From Pantoea vagans (GTDB lineage Bacteria; Pseudomonadota; Gammaproteobacteria; Enterobacterales; Enterobacteriaceae), in assembly GCF_004792415.1 (NCBI RefSeq), contig NZ_CP038853.1, positions 310,001-374,000 of the forward strand: a stretch of 64,000 nt of DNA. Direction: 5' to 3'. Below are positions 55,611 through 64,000 of this stretch, piece after piece. A model generated the notes under the pieces. That model saw nothing but the letters and a program-made list of their open reading frames with translations. It had not been told where the DNA came from and did not search any database. Position 1 is the stretch's first letter; each line of letters starts with the position of its first letter. The position numbers and the translations under genes were made by a program.

Positions 55611-55907
55611 CTTTAACTATATGAACTGTAGACATTGTTTTTCCTTTTATATGTTAAAATTAAAACTCCCACCCAGACTATATTCTTATTTTCAAGCTTT
55701 CAATTTAGTCAGGGTTATTTTTACTGCTTCGTTTCTAAAGTGTGATGATGTTCAAAATGGAATGGTTTACTGCTTTTTATTATGTTAGCAATCTGTTTTT
55801 ACAGCGTGAATAAAGTTAAAGAAAGGTTTTGCTGTTACTGGGATAATTGTTTTTCAATTAATAAGGTTTCTAAAATATTTTTTGTATTATAATGGTTGCC
55901 CACTGAT

Positions 55908-55937
55908 ACTGGCGTACCACTTTACGGTTGCGCCAGT
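55908..55937 (-). terminator. Hairpin downstream of hcp
   Basis: ACTGGCG/CGCCAGT outer arms with inner ACC/GGT pairs, about 70 bp after the hcp stop on the minus strand. No U tract follows, so it may be a 3' stabiliser or a weak terminator. Confidence 0.4.
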
Positions 55938-56006
55938 AAGTAAAAAGTCTCAGCGTAATCGTTTTTTGCATTAATCCTTTTCAGCCATGCCTTTCTTTCC
56001 GATGCT

Positions 56007-56492
56007 CTATGCACGAACATTCCAGTCATCGGTATACTGTACATTGCCATCAATATAACGCCATGTAATTTTGTCATACATCATGGATATCGATTCCATA
56101 TGATTAATTTGCGCATTACCAGAAATTTTAGCGTTTGGCATGCCGGGATTTACACCCGTAACCTTCACTCCCTCAATAGTCATGACAAAGTAACACTCTT
56201 CCTGCCCGGCATGGTTGATTCTGTACCAGCGGGTTTCCGCACTTTGCAGTGTCTGACCCGTCGCAACCGCCTTGTACAGATAAGGACTGGAGCTATCAAA
56301 CTCCTTTTCGATCATCATCGGTGAGTGTGAACGCTTGCCGGTAATCCTGCCGTTAGCGCTGTCGACAGGAATATTAAGCCCATGGCTGAAACCCACAATC
56401 TCAATACTGCCTTCGCGATCCCGTACATCAACAGAACCTTTAATATGAGCGCCACCATCATCTTTGAGCCACATGTAAGCAGGAATTGGCAT
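56007..56492 (-). CDS. hcp: Orphan Hcp family type VI secretion tube protein
   Basis: A 161-residue Hcp1-type protein: MPIPAYMWLKDDGGAHIKGS opening, IEIVGFSHGLNIP, the RxHSPMMIEKEFDSSSPYLYKA region and a closing ...MMYDKITWRYIDGNV, in the order seen in T6SS tube subunits. Hexameric rings form the tube and carry small effectors in the lumen. AAGGAGA precedes the ATG. No other T6SS structural gene is in the window, so it must work with an apparatus encoded elsewhere. It follows the membrane-protein gene by one base, ending a three-gene unit. Confidence 0.92.
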   Translation of the reverse strand: MPIPAYMWLKDDGGAHIKGSVDVRDREGSIEIVGFSHGLNIPVDSANGRITGKRSHSPMMIEKEFDSSSPYLYKAVATGQTLQSAETRWYRINHAGQEECYFVMTIEGVKVTGVNPGMPNAKISGNAQINHMESISMMYDKITWRYIDGNVQYTDDWNVRA

Positions 56493-56493
56493 G

Positions 56494-56760
56494 CTAATAT
56501 CTCCTTATTTTTCTGATCAACTCCATTGTCATGAAAAAAAACACCATGCTGATAAATATGTTAGCGAGAAAGCTAATATAGAAATACGTATCATCTATTG
56601 CCTCTGCGCCAATTTCACCAGGTCCATAAAGCAGATTTCCTATCTTTAAAACGAAATCATAGTTAATCCAGTTATAGGGTTCACCCATAGCCCGACCCAC
56701 GCAAACTAAAAGCAGAAGGAAGTAGCCTGCCTTCCCTGATTTACGGGCAAGTGTCGCCAT
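56494..56760 (-). CDS. Small two-helix membrane protein, candidate immunity protein
   Basis: An 88-residue protein with helices at about 11-24 (AGYFLLLLVCVGRA) and 59-79 (YFYISFLANIFISMVFFFM) and an acidic loop between (~25-58) that should face the periplasm. It is not recognised by sequence. Its start lies inside the end of the Tlde1-like gene (20-bp overlap) and it ends one base before hcp. This effector-immunity-carrier order makes it the likely neutraliser of the periplasmic peptidoglycan-acting effector (inference). Confidence 0.7.
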   Translation of the reverse strand: MATLARKSGKAGYFLLLLVCVGRAMGEPYNWINYDFVLKIGNLLYGPGEIGAEAIDDTYFYISFLANIFISMVFFFMTMELIRKIRRY

Positions 56761-57250
56761 ATGTGATTACCTCAATAGTGCCATAAGCTTTTAAATCTGT
56801 ACCCGGAACCGGGATTCTTGTCGTTCTTAACAGCGCATTTCTCAGCATATTGAAGTCTGATTGCGAGGCAAGAGTAATACAGCCCTCTGAGACCTGACCA
56901 GGATGGAGTCTGAAACCGCCCCGGGTAACGCCTCGAAAAAATGTGCTATCGTCTATTGTGTTATCAACACGATAAAGGGCAAACCATTCTGAATGGTCAA
57001 CATGATACTTAAATGCACTTTTTATTTCGTCAATAGCCCAGGCTCTGACGCTATTCACCCAATTTCCAGAAGGTCTGTCAACGATGTAGTAATGCCCGGC
57101 AGGTAATGGCCCTTTATTAATTATCATTCCGCAGCCACCTTTATTACGGTAGATGTCATTACCAGAAAACGCTAAAAAAGTTCCTAATCCCGGGAAACTC
57201 AGTGGTGAATAATCAGCGTTATTGATTACAAACTTTCCGCATAAAGCCAT
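56741..57250 (-). CDS. Tlde1-like (DUF2778) type VI L,D-transpeptidase effector
   Basis: A 169-residue protein without signal peptide. The catalytic signature of the L,D-transpeptidase fold is intact: H116, S121, G123 and C124 in FRLHPGQVSEGCITL. GPLPAGHYYIVDRPSG and GGCGMIINKG are further DUF2778 features. In Salmonella, Tlde1 is a T6SS effector that cleaves or rewrites tetrapeptide stems when delivered to the periplasm. The small size, missing secretion signal and the hcp gene downstream all fit an Hcp-carried effector. AAAGGAATTGCT precedes the ATG. It heads the effector-membrane protein-hcp unit. Confidence 0.88.
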   Translation of the reverse strand: MALCGKFVINNADYSPLSFPGLGTFLAFSGNDIYRNKGGCGMIINKGPLPAGHYYIVDRPSGNWVNSVRAWAIDEIKSAFKYHVDHSEWFALYRVDNTIDDSTFFRGVTRGGFRLHPGQVSEGCITLASQSDFNMLRNALLRTTRIPVPGTDLKAYGTIEVITYGDTCP

Positions 57251-57428
57251 AGCAATTCCTTTGCCTCTGTTATTTCTATTCGCATGCTAATGCAAAGAAA
57301 AAAACAGACGAATGACTATGTAGGGAAAAATTTAAGATCGTGAAGCAGATTCACTTCTTGATTAGTAGATGAACCAATCTCTGTCAAATCAAGAAACATG
57401 CTGTTAACCATCGCTTTACAACAAGTTA

Positions 57429-57794
57429 TCAGGTAGCTTTTCTCCATCGCCGTCTGCGCTCATCACGCCGGGTGTCTGACATGATCCAGCGGCAGAGTCC
57501 CTGTTCCAGTCCGGTGAAAAACGCAGCGTCTTTCATCCGGACATGCCGGGCAGCATAAATGACACTAATCTGCGGATTTATCCGGCCTTTTTTGTCCCTT
57601 TCGTACACGAAACAATCTGCCGTTTCGCTTACTAAGTGATCAGCTTCCCTTTTTTGCCGATCGCTAAAGAATATTTTGCTTAAGTCCATGGCAACTGCCG
57701 CGACCAAGCTATGATTTAACCATGATGTGCCACAGGTAACTCTTGTGCTTTCCGGACTAAATGGTTGTGGTACACGGCAAAAAAATTTTCCCAT
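57429..57794 (-). CDS. Hypothetical protein upstream of the effector cassette
   Basis: Open frame of up to 121 residues, not recognised. The C-terminal two thirds are charged (RQKREADHLVSETADCFVYE, YAARHVRMKDAAFFTGLEQG) and end in a basic tail, RRDERRRRWRKAT. No membrane helix or signal peptide. The start is uncertain: ATG at 57794 has only AGG nine bases upstream, and ATG at 57689 (86 residues) lacks a clear binding site. A 9-bp inverted repeat TTCTTGATT/AATCAAGAA (57355-57395) lies after it. It could be a real accessory gene or a remnant. Confidence 0.4.
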   Translation of the reverse strand: MGKFFCRVPQPFSPESTRVTCGTSWLNHSLVAAVAMDLSKIFFSDRQKREADHLVSETADCFVYERDKKGRINPQISVIYAARHVRMKDAAFFTGLEQGLCRWIMSDTRRDERRRRWRKAT

Positions 57795-57910
57795 GGAATG
57801 GCCTGACTTCTTTGTCGTTGTACGTATGGCTCAATGAAGAGCAGCGCAGGTGAAGCGCGACAGGCTATGTTGCGTTCATTTCGGCTGCCAATTATCACAG
57901 GAAGAAAGTC

Positions 57911-60094
57911 ATGTCAGAGCTTCCCGATCGCGATGCGATCAATGCCCTGTTTGCGGGTAATTATGCCGACCCTTTTTCGTTACTAGGGATGCACCGAACT
58001 CAGCAAGGCCTGGAAGTCAGGGCATTGCTCCCCGAAGCGCTCGAAGTGTGGGTCATTGAAACCTCCACCGGACGTAAACTGGCTCAGCTGGTGTGCGAGG
58101 ATGCACGCGGCTTCTTCAGTGGCGTCATTCCACGCCGTAAAAATCATTTCCGCTACCAACTGGCGGTGAACTGGCACGGCCAGCAAAATCTGGTCGATGA
58201 TGCCTACCGCTTTGGCCCGCTGCTGCAGGAGATGGATCTGTGGCTGCTGGCGGAAGGAACACACCTGCGTCCTTACGAGACACTGGGCGCGCATGGCGAT
58301 GTCATCGATGGCGTCTTCGGTACCCGCTTCTGCGTCTGGGCACCCAACGCCCGTCGCGTCTCAGTGGTTGGTGACTTCAACTTCTGGGATGGCCGCCGTC
58401 ATCCGATGCGCCTGCGTCAGGAGCTGGGCATCTGGGAGCTGTTTGTACCGGGCGCGGTCAACGGTCAGCTCTACAAATATGAAATTATCGATGCCAATGG
58501 TGAACTGCGCATCAAAGCGGATCCTTACGCCTTTGAAGCGCAGATGCGCCCCCAAACTGCGTCGATGATCTGTGGCCTGCCAGAGCCGGTTGAGATGAAA
58601 GAGGAGCGTAAAGCCGCCAACGGTTTTGACGCGCCTATCTCCATCTATGAAGTGCATCTGGGCTCCTGGCGTCGTCACACCGACAACAACTTCTGGCTGA
58701 GCTACAAAGAGCTGGCTGAACAGCTGGTGCCTTACGTTAAAGAGATGGGCTTTACCCATATCGAACTGCTGCCGATCAACGAGCATCCGTTTGATGGTAG
58801 CTGGGGCTATCAGCCACTGGGCATGTATGCGCCGACCCGCCGTTTTGGAACCCGTGATGAGTTCCGCGCCTTTATTGACGCCGCCCATGAAGCTGGCCTA
58901 AACGTTCTGCTCGACTGGGTGCCAGGTCATTTCCCCAGCGATGATTTCGGTCTGGCGCGCTTTGACGGCACGCAGCTCTATGAGCACAGCGACCCGCGTG
59001 AAGGCTTCCATCAGGACTGGAACACCCTGATTTACAACTTTGGCCGCCGCGAAGTAAGCAACTACCTGTCGGGCAATGCGCTCTACTGGACCGAACGCTT
59101 TGGCATCGATGGCCTGCGCGTGGATGCGGTGGCGTCGATGATCTACCGCGATTACAGCCGCAACGAAGGGGAGTGGGTGCCGAATCAGTTCGGTGGCCGT
59201 GAGAACCTGGAAGCGATCGAATTCCTGCGCTATACCAACCGCACGCTCGGCACCGTCGCGTCCGGGTCGGTAACCATGGCTGAAGAGTCCACCGACTATC
59301 CTGGCGTGACGCGTCCGACCGAAGGCGGCGGGCTGGGCTTCTGGTTCAAATGGAATCTGGGCTGGATGCACGACACGCTCGACTACATGCAGGTCGATCC
59401 CATCTACCGCAAGCACCATCACAACCTGATGAGCTTCGGCATGATGTACAACTACACCGAAAACTTTGTGCTGCCGCTGTCGCATGACGAAGTGGTGCAC
59501 GGCAAGCGCTCGATTCTCGATCGTATGCCGGGCGACGCCTGGCAGAAGTTCGCCAACCTGCGTGCCTATTACGGCTGGATGTGGGGCTTCCCGGGCAAGA
59601 AACTGCTGTTCATGGGCAACGAATTTGCTCAGGGCCGCGAGTGGAACCACGACGTCAGCCTGGACTGGCATCTGCTGGAAGGGGATGACAACTGGCATCA
59701 CGGTGTTCAGCGTCTGGTGCGCGACCTCAACCATACCTATCAGCACTACACGCCGCTGCATCAGCTGGACTTTGATCCGGCAGGCTTTGAGTGGCTGGTG
59801 GTGAACGATGCGGAACACTCCGTCTTCGCCTTTGTCCGCCGCGATCGTGAAGGCAATGAAGTGATCGTCATCAGTAACTTTACTCCGGTACCGCGTCCGG
59901 GCTATCGCTTTGGCGTTAATCAGCCTGGCTACTGGCGTGAAGTGCTGAACACAGATCAGCATGAGTATCACGGCAGCGACGTGCGCATTCATCGGGTGCA
60001 TACCGATGAGCAGGAGAGCCACGGACGACCGCAGTCGCTGAGTCTTGATCTGCCGCCGCTGGCAACAGTCTGGCTGGTGCGGGAGGCTGAATGA
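57911..60094 (+). CDS. glgB: 1,4-alpha-glucan branching enzyme
   Basis: Introduces alpha-1,6 branches into glycogen, 727 residues (E. coli 728). N-terminal domain N1 and CBM48 ([20 protein letters not shown]), then the GH13 barrel with nucleophile D in [20 protein letters not shown], acid E in [14 protein letters not shown] and the transition-state D in [23 protein letters not shown] precedes the ATG. First gene of glgBXCA; overlaps glgX by ATGA. Confidence 0.98.
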   Translation: MSELPDRDAINALFAGNYADPFSLLGMHRTQQGLEVRALLPEALEVWVIETSTGRKLAQLVCEDARGFFSGVIPRRKNHFRYQLAVNWHGQQNLVDDAYRFGPLLQEMDLWLLAEGTHLRPYETLGAHGDVIDGVFGTRFCVWAPNARRVSVVGDFNFWDGRRHPMRLRQELGIWELFVPGAVNGQLYKYEIIDANGELRIKADPYAFEAQMRPQTASMICGLPEPVEMKEERKAANGFDAPISIYEVHLGSWRRHTDNNFWLSYKELAEQLVPYVKEMGFTHIELLPINEHPFDGSWGYQPLGMYAPTRRFGTRDEFRAFIDAAHEAGLNVLLDWVPGHFPSDDFGLARFDGTQLYEHSDPREGFHQDWNTLIYNFGRREVSNYLSGNALYWTERFGIDGLRVDAVASMIYRDYSRNEGEWVPNQFGGRENLEAIEFLRYTNRTLGTVASGSVTMAEESTDYPGVTRPTEGGGLGFWFKWNLGWMHDTLDYMQVDPIYRKHHHNLMSFGMMYNYTENFVLPLSHDEVVHGKRSILDRMPGDAWQKFANLRAYYGWMWGFPGKKLLFMGNEFAQGREWNHDVSLDWHLLEGDDNWHHGVQRLVRDLNHTYQHYTPLHQLDFDPAGFEWLVVNDAEHSVFAFVRRDREGNEVIVISNFTPVPRPGYRFGVNQPGYWREVLNTDQHEYHGSDVRIHRVHTDEQESHGRPQSLSLDLPPLATVWLVREAE

Positions 60095-62073
60095 CTATTA
60101 CTGCCGGCGATCCCGAACCGCTGGGTGCCAGTTACGATGGCAAAGGCGTTAACTTCACTCTGTTCTCACAGCATGCGGAGCGCGTAGAGCTCTGCCTGTT
60201 TGATGAACAGGGCGCAGAACAGCGTCTTGACCTGCCTGGCCGCAGTGGGGATATCTGGCACGGTTATGTTCCGGCGTTAAAACCGGGACAGCGCTACGGC
60301 TACCGGGTTTATGGCCCCTGGTCGCCGCAGCGGGGACATCGCTTTAATCCGGCAAAGCTGCTGGTTGACCCCTGCGCCCGCGCGGTGGAGGGCGATGTTC
60401 CGGATGACCCGCTGTTTCAGGGCGGCGAAGCGCAGCCCGATCCGCATGACAACGCCGCGATTGCGCCTAAATGTGTGGTGGTGGCCGAAGATTTTGACTG
60501 GCAGGGCGATGTCGCGCCACGTACGGCCTGGGGCAACACGGTAATTTATGAAGCCCACGTGCGCGGCATGACGCAGCAGCATCCGGAAATTCCGGAAACG
60601 CTGCGCGGGACTTACGCGGCGCTGGGTCATCCTGTTATGGTGGATTACCTGCGCAAGCTGGGAATTACCACTCTTGAGCTGCTGCCGGTGGCCCACTTCG
60701 CCAGCGAACCGCGACTGCTGCAGCTCGGCCTGAGCAACTACTGGGGCTATAACCCTTTTGCGCTCTGGGCGGTGGATCCCCGTTACGGCTCCGGTCAGCC
60801 GGGCGTGACGCCATTGCAGGAGTTTCAGCAGGCGGTTAAAAGCCTGCACGCCGCGGGTATCGAAGTGCTGCTGGATGTGGTGTTCAACCATACCGCTGAA
60901 CTGGACGAGATTGGCCCGACGATCTCGATGCGCGGTATCGACAATGCCAGCTACTACTGGCTTGATGAGCAGGGCGGTTATCAGAACTGGACCGGCTGCG
61001 GCAACACGCTGAATATCCACCATCCGCAGGTGATGGCGTGGACCTTAGAGGCGCTGCGCTACTGGGTGCGCGTCTGCCATGTCGACGGCTTCCGCTTTGA
61101 CCTTGCGCCGGTTCTGGGCCGCACACCCGATTATCAGCGTGATGCGCCTTTTTTTGAGGCGATACGTGCCTGTCCGCTGCTCTCTCAGGTCAAGCTGATT
61201 GCTGAACCCTGGGATATCGGCCCTGACGGCTATCAGGTTGGCCGTTTTCCGCCACCGTTTGCCGAATGGAACGATAAGTTTCGCGACACCGCGCGTCGTT
61301 ACTGGCTGCATGGCGGCCTGAGCAATGGCGAATTCGTCCGCCGCTTTGCCGCCTCCAGCGACCTCTATCAGCATGATGATCGGCCGCCACACGCCACGGT
61401 TAACCTGATCACCGCTCATGACGGCTTTACGCTGTGGGATGTGGTGAGCTTCGAACGTAAACACAACGAAGCGAACGGGGAAGATAACCGTGATGGCCAC
61501 GGTGATAACTACAGCCACAACCACGGCAAAGAGGGGCTGAACGTCAGCTTTGACGTGATCGAACGCCGCCGTCGCAGCGTGCGGGCACTGCTGACGACGC
61601 TGCTGTTGTCACAGGGCACGCCAATGCTGCTGGCTGGCGATGAGCGCGGCCATACGCAGCGTGGCAACAACAACGCCTACTGTCAGGATAACGCCCTGAG
61701 CTGGCTTGACTGGCAGGCGGATGAGAAGGGATTAGTCGGATTCACCGCAGCACTGATTGCTCTGCGCCAGCGCATTCCGGCGCTGACCGCAGATCGCTGG
61801 TGGCAGGACGGTGACGGCAATGTGCAGTGGCTCAATGCCGGTGGCCAGCCACTGCAACACGATGAATGGGCACAGGGGATGCACAGATTGCAGATCCTGC
61901 TGTCCGGCCGCTGGTTAATAACAATAAACGCCACGGATACGGTGAATGACATCGTGTTACCAGACGGAGAATGGCGTGCCCTTCCTCCTTTCGCCGGGGA
62001 CGATAACCCCATCCTGCTAACTGTCTGGCATGGTCCCGCACACGGTGTGTGCGTGTTCCAAAAGCAATCATAA
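60091..62073 (+). CDS. glgX: Glycogen debranching enzyme GlgX
   Basis: Hydrolyses alpha-1,6 links of limit dextrins left by glycogen phosphorylase, 660 residues. CBM48 at the N-terminus ([20 protein letters not shown]) and GH13 barrel with D in [14 protein letters not shown] in [16 protein letters not shown] and D in [12 protein letters not shown]. Translationally coupled to glgB; glgC begins 10 bp after its stop. Confidence 0.97.
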   Translation: MTITAGDPEPLGASYDGKGVNFTLFSQHAERVELCLFDEQGAEQRLDLPGRSGDIWHGYVPALKPGQRYGYRVYGPWSPQRGHRFNPAKLLVDPCARAVEGDVPDDPLFQGGEAQPDPHDNAAIAPKCVVVAEDFDWQGDVAPRTAWGNTVIYEAHVRGMTQQHPEIPETLRGTYAALGHPVMVDYLRKLGITTLELLPVAHFASEPRLLQLGLSNYWGYNPFALWAVDPRYGSGQPGVTPLQEFQQAVKSLHAAGIEVLLDVVFNHTAELDEIGPTISMRGIDNASYYWLDEQGGYQNWTGCGNTLNIHHPQVMAWTLEALRYWVRVCHVDGFRFDLAPVLGRTPDYQRDAPFFEAIRACPLLSQVKLIAEPWDIGPDGYQVGRFPPPFAEWNDKFRDTARRYWLHGGLSNGEFVRRFAASSDLYQHDDRPPHATVNLITAHDGFTLWDVVSFERKHNEANGEDNRDGHGDNYSHNHGKEGLNVSFDVIERRRRSVRALLTTLLLSQGTPMLLAGDERGHTQRGNNNAYCQDNALSWLDWQADEKGLVGFTAALIALRQRIPALTADRWWQDGDGNVQWLNAGGQPLQHDEWAQGMHRLQILLSGRWLITINATDTVNDIVLPDGEWRALPPFAGDDNPILLTVWHGPAHGVCVFQKQS

Positions 62074-62083
62074 GGAGTCAGAC

Positions 62084-63376
62084 ATGGTTAAGTTAGACAG
62101 AACAGATCACCTGATGCTGGCCCGCCAGCTCCCTACACAGACGGTTGCTCTGATCCTTGCCGGCGGACGCGGCACGCGCCTGGTCGATTTAACGGCCAAA
62201 CGTGCTAAACCGGCGGTGCACTTCGGCGGCAAGTTCCGCATTATCGACTTTGCCCTCTCCAACTGCGTCAACTCCGGTATCCGACGGATTGGCGTGATTA
62301 CCCAGTATCAGTCTCATACCCTGACTCAGCATATCCAGCGTGGCTGGTCGATCTTCAATGAAGAGATGAATGAGTTTGTCGATTTGCTGCCAGCGCAGCA
62401 GCGCTTTTCGACCGAACAGTGGTATCGCGGAACGGCCGATGCCGTGACGCAAAACCTTGATGTGATTCGCCGCTATCAGGCGCAGTACATCGTGATCCTT
62501 GCCGGGGACCACATTTATAAGATGGATTATTCACGCATGCTGCTGGATCACGTGGTGAACGAGGCGAAATGTACCATCGCCTGTTTACCGGTGCCGGTGC
62601 ATGAGGCCACCGCCTTTGGTGTCATGGCGGTGGACGAAGAGAATAAGGTGATCGACTTCGTGGAGAAACCCGCGAAACCGCCCACCATGCCGGGTGATGA
62701 CACGCAGTCGCTCGCCAGCATGGGGATTTACGTGTTCAACGCGGACTATCTCTATGCGCTGCTGGAGGAAGATCTGCAGACGCCAGGCTCTAACCATGAT
62801 TTCGGCAAAGATATCCTGCCGAAAATCGTGGCCAGCGGCGAAGGCTATGCGCACTCCTTTGCGCTCTCCTGCGTCCAGAATGATGACAGCGCGCCGCCTT
62901 ACTGGCGCGACGTCGGAACGCTGGAAGCCTACTGGCGCGCCAATCTCGACCTGGCCTCGGTGATGCCTGAGCTGGATATGTATGACGTCACCTGGCCGAT
63001 TCGTACTCACATGGAGCCGCTGCCGCCGGCCAAATTTGTTCAGGATCGTTCCGGCAGTCACGGGATGACCATGAACTCGCTGGTGTCGGGCGGCTGCATC
63101 ATCTCCGGTTCGGTGGTGGTCAATTCCGTGCTGTTCCCACGCGTTCGCGTTAACTCGTTTTGCAATATTGATTCAACCGTACTGCTGCCTGATGTGGTAG
63201 TGGGTCGATCGTGTCGCCTGCGTCGCTGTGTGATTGATCGCGCCTGCGAACTGCCGGAAGGCATGGTTATTGGCGAAAACCCCGATGAAGACAGTCGCCG
63301 GTTTCACCGTTCGGATGAAGGGATCGTACTGGTCACCCGCGCCATGCTGGCAAAGCTGGCCAAAGCGGGGCTGTAA
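62084..63376 (+). CDS. glgC: Glucose-1-phosphate adenylyltransferase
   Basis: Makes ADP-glucose, the committed and allosterically controlled step of glycogen synthesis (activated by fructose-1,6-bisphosphate, inhibited by AMP). 430 residues: nucleotide site [17 protein letters not shown], the catalytic Asp region [16 protein letters not shown], glucose-1-phosphate site FVEKPAKPP and a C-terminal left-handed helix domain. TAAGGAG seven bases before the ATG at 62084 sets the start; the open frame begins at 62030 within glgX. Confidence 0.97.
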   Translation: MVKLDRTDHLMLARQLPTQTVALILAGGRGTRLVDLTAKRAKPAVHFGGKFRIIDFALSNCVNSGIRRIGVITQYQSHTLTQHIQRGWSIFNEEMNEFVDLLPAQQRFSTEQWYRGTADAVTQNLDVIRRYQAQYIVILAGDHIYKMDYSRMLLDHVVNEAKCTIACLPVPVHEATAFGVMAVDEENKVIDFVEKPAKPPTMPGDDTQSLASMGIYVFNADYLYALLEEDLQTPGSNHDFGKDILPKIVASGEGYAHSFALSCVQNDDSAPPYWRDVGTLEAYWRANLDLASVMPELDMYDVTWPIRTHMEPLPPAKFVQDRSGSHGMTMNSLVSGGCIISGSVVVNSVLFPRVRVNSFCNIDSTVLLPDVVVGRSCRLRRCVIDRACELPEGMVIGENPDEDSRRFHRSDEGIVLVTRAMLAKLAKAGL

Positions 63377-63399
63377 GCGATAAGCGGAACTTACGCAAT

Positions 63400-63418
63400 C
63401 GGCACGCGGAGCGTGCCG
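63400..63418 (+). other. Stem-loop between glgC and glgA
   Basis: CGGCACGC/GCGTGCCG, eight perfect pairs with a three-base loop, in the 63-bp gap. No U tract follows. It probably stabilises or processes the polycistronic mRNA rather than ending it. Confidence 0.5.
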
Positions 63419-63439
63419 GATAACTTAATGAGGTCGAGG

Positions 63440-64000
63440 ATGCAGGTTTTACATGTCTGTTCAGAACTTTTCCCGCTGCTGAAAACGGGCGGACTGGCTG
63501 ATGTTGTCGGGGCATTACCTCAGGCGCAGATTGCGGGCGGCACGGATACACGGGTACTGTTGCCCGCTTTTCCCGCATTGCGCAAAGGCATACCCGATCT
63601 CCAGGTAGTGACGGAGCGAGAGACATTTGCTGGTCATATACGTCTGCTATTTGGTGAATTTAATGGTGTGGGCATCTACTTAATTGATGCGCCTGGCCTC
63701 TACGATCGTCCCGGCAGTCCCTACCATGACGAGTCGCAGTTTGCGTATGTTGACAACTATCTGCGCTTTGCGCTGCTGGGCTGGGTCGGCTGTGAACTGG
63801 CGTGCGGCATGGACTCTATGTGGCGTCCTGAGATCGTGCATGCGCATGACTGGCATGCTGGCCTGACCTGCGCCTATCTGGAAGCGCGTGGGCGTCCGGC
63901 TAAATCCGTCTTCACCGTACATAACCTGGCGTACCAGGGGCTGTTTATGGCGCATCACATGGATGAGATTGGCCTGCCGTGGTCGTTCTTTAACATGCAT
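63440..64000 (+). CDS. glgA: Glycogen synthase, 5' part (runs off the window)
   Basis: Starts at ATG 63440 behind GAGGTCGAGG and remains open for 187 codons to the window edge. The N-terminus has the ADP-glucose-binding motif [13 protein letters not shown] at residues 15-27, then [10 protein letters not shown] and [11 protein letters not shown], typical of bacterial GT5 glycogen synthase. It adds glucose from ADP-glucose to glycogen. Fourth gene of the glg operon; glgP is expected next, outside the window. Confidence 0.97.
   Translation, partial: MQVLHVCSELFPLLKTGGLADVVGALPQAQIAGGTDTRVLLPAFPALRKGIPDLQVVTERETFAGHIRLLFGEFNGVGIYLIDAPGLYDRPGSPYHDESQFAYVDNYLRFALLGWVGCELACGMDSMWRPEIVHAHDWHAGLTCAYLEARGRPAKSVFTVHNLAYQGLFMAHHMDEIGLPWSFFNMH

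Noticed and set aside
55573..55788. 71-codon ORF in the AT-rich gap after asd
   Set aside because: No ribosome binding site, no family resemblance, and it begins within the stem-loop at 55583-55608.
58898..60022. 374-codon open frame antisense to glgB
   Set aside because: Complement of a conserved catalytic-domain sequence, low-complexity composition and no ribosome binding site; a shadow of glgB.

Overview
The window is chromosomal DNA of an enterobacterium, most likely Erwiniaceae and close to Pantoea (inference from gene content and protein similarity recalled from memory; no search was run). The backbone follows the Escherichia coli segment yhhT-yhhS ... dcrB-yhhQ-tusA-zntA-yhhN-yhhM-yhhL-rsmD-ftsYEX-rpoH ... 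panM-liv-ugp-yhhA-ggt ... yhhY-ryhB-yhhW-gntRKU ... yhgN-asd ... glgBXCA almost gene for gene. Lineage-specific blocks are inserted at a few joints.

Layout. 1-8249: the tail of an alpha/beta hydrolase, a GAF-GGDEF diguanylate cyclase, hemB, proP with a sigma-S-like promoter, a CSS-EAL phosphodiesterase, and uxuA divergent from a GntR/FCD regulator. 8238-10793: yhhT and yhhS. 10869-22420: a complete myo-inositol catabolic cluster (IolI-like isomerase, iolA, iolB, RpiR regulator, iolC fused to an aldolase domain, iolD, iolG, iolE) inserted between yhhS and dcrB. It has no transporter, but every intergenic space carries ATGAAAT/ATTTCAT half-sites. 22470-33972: dcrB, yhhQ (with a preQ1-riboswitch-like leader), tusA, zntA (with a perfect ZntR-type promoter), yhhN, yhhM, yhhL, rsmD, ftsYEX, rpoH and panM. 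34366-39286: livKHMGF with a single substrate-binding protein. 39688-44602: ugpBAECQ behind tandem Pho boxes. 44599-51749: yhhA, ggt, yhhY, the sRNA gene ryhB with its Fur-box promoter, yhhW, gntR, gntK and gntU. 51774-53091: an unfamiliar three-gene cassette. 53215-55135: yhgN and asd. 55136-57800: an AT-rich island with an orphan Hcp, a Tlde1-like L,D-transpeptidase-fold effector and a two-helix membrane protein. 57911 to the end: glgB, glgX, glgC and the first 187 codons of glgA.

Functional themes: inositol, hexuronate, gluconate and glycerophosphodiester use alongside branched-chain amino acid uptake suit a plant- or soil-associated lifestyle (inference). The two accessory cassettes beside asd and gntU look like interbacterial antagonism modules. 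Two families of intergenic palindromic repeats are each present twice (15778-15962 with 46894-47000; 23186-23261 with 39322-39397). No rRNA, tRNA, CRISPR array, insertion sequence or phage integrase was seen.
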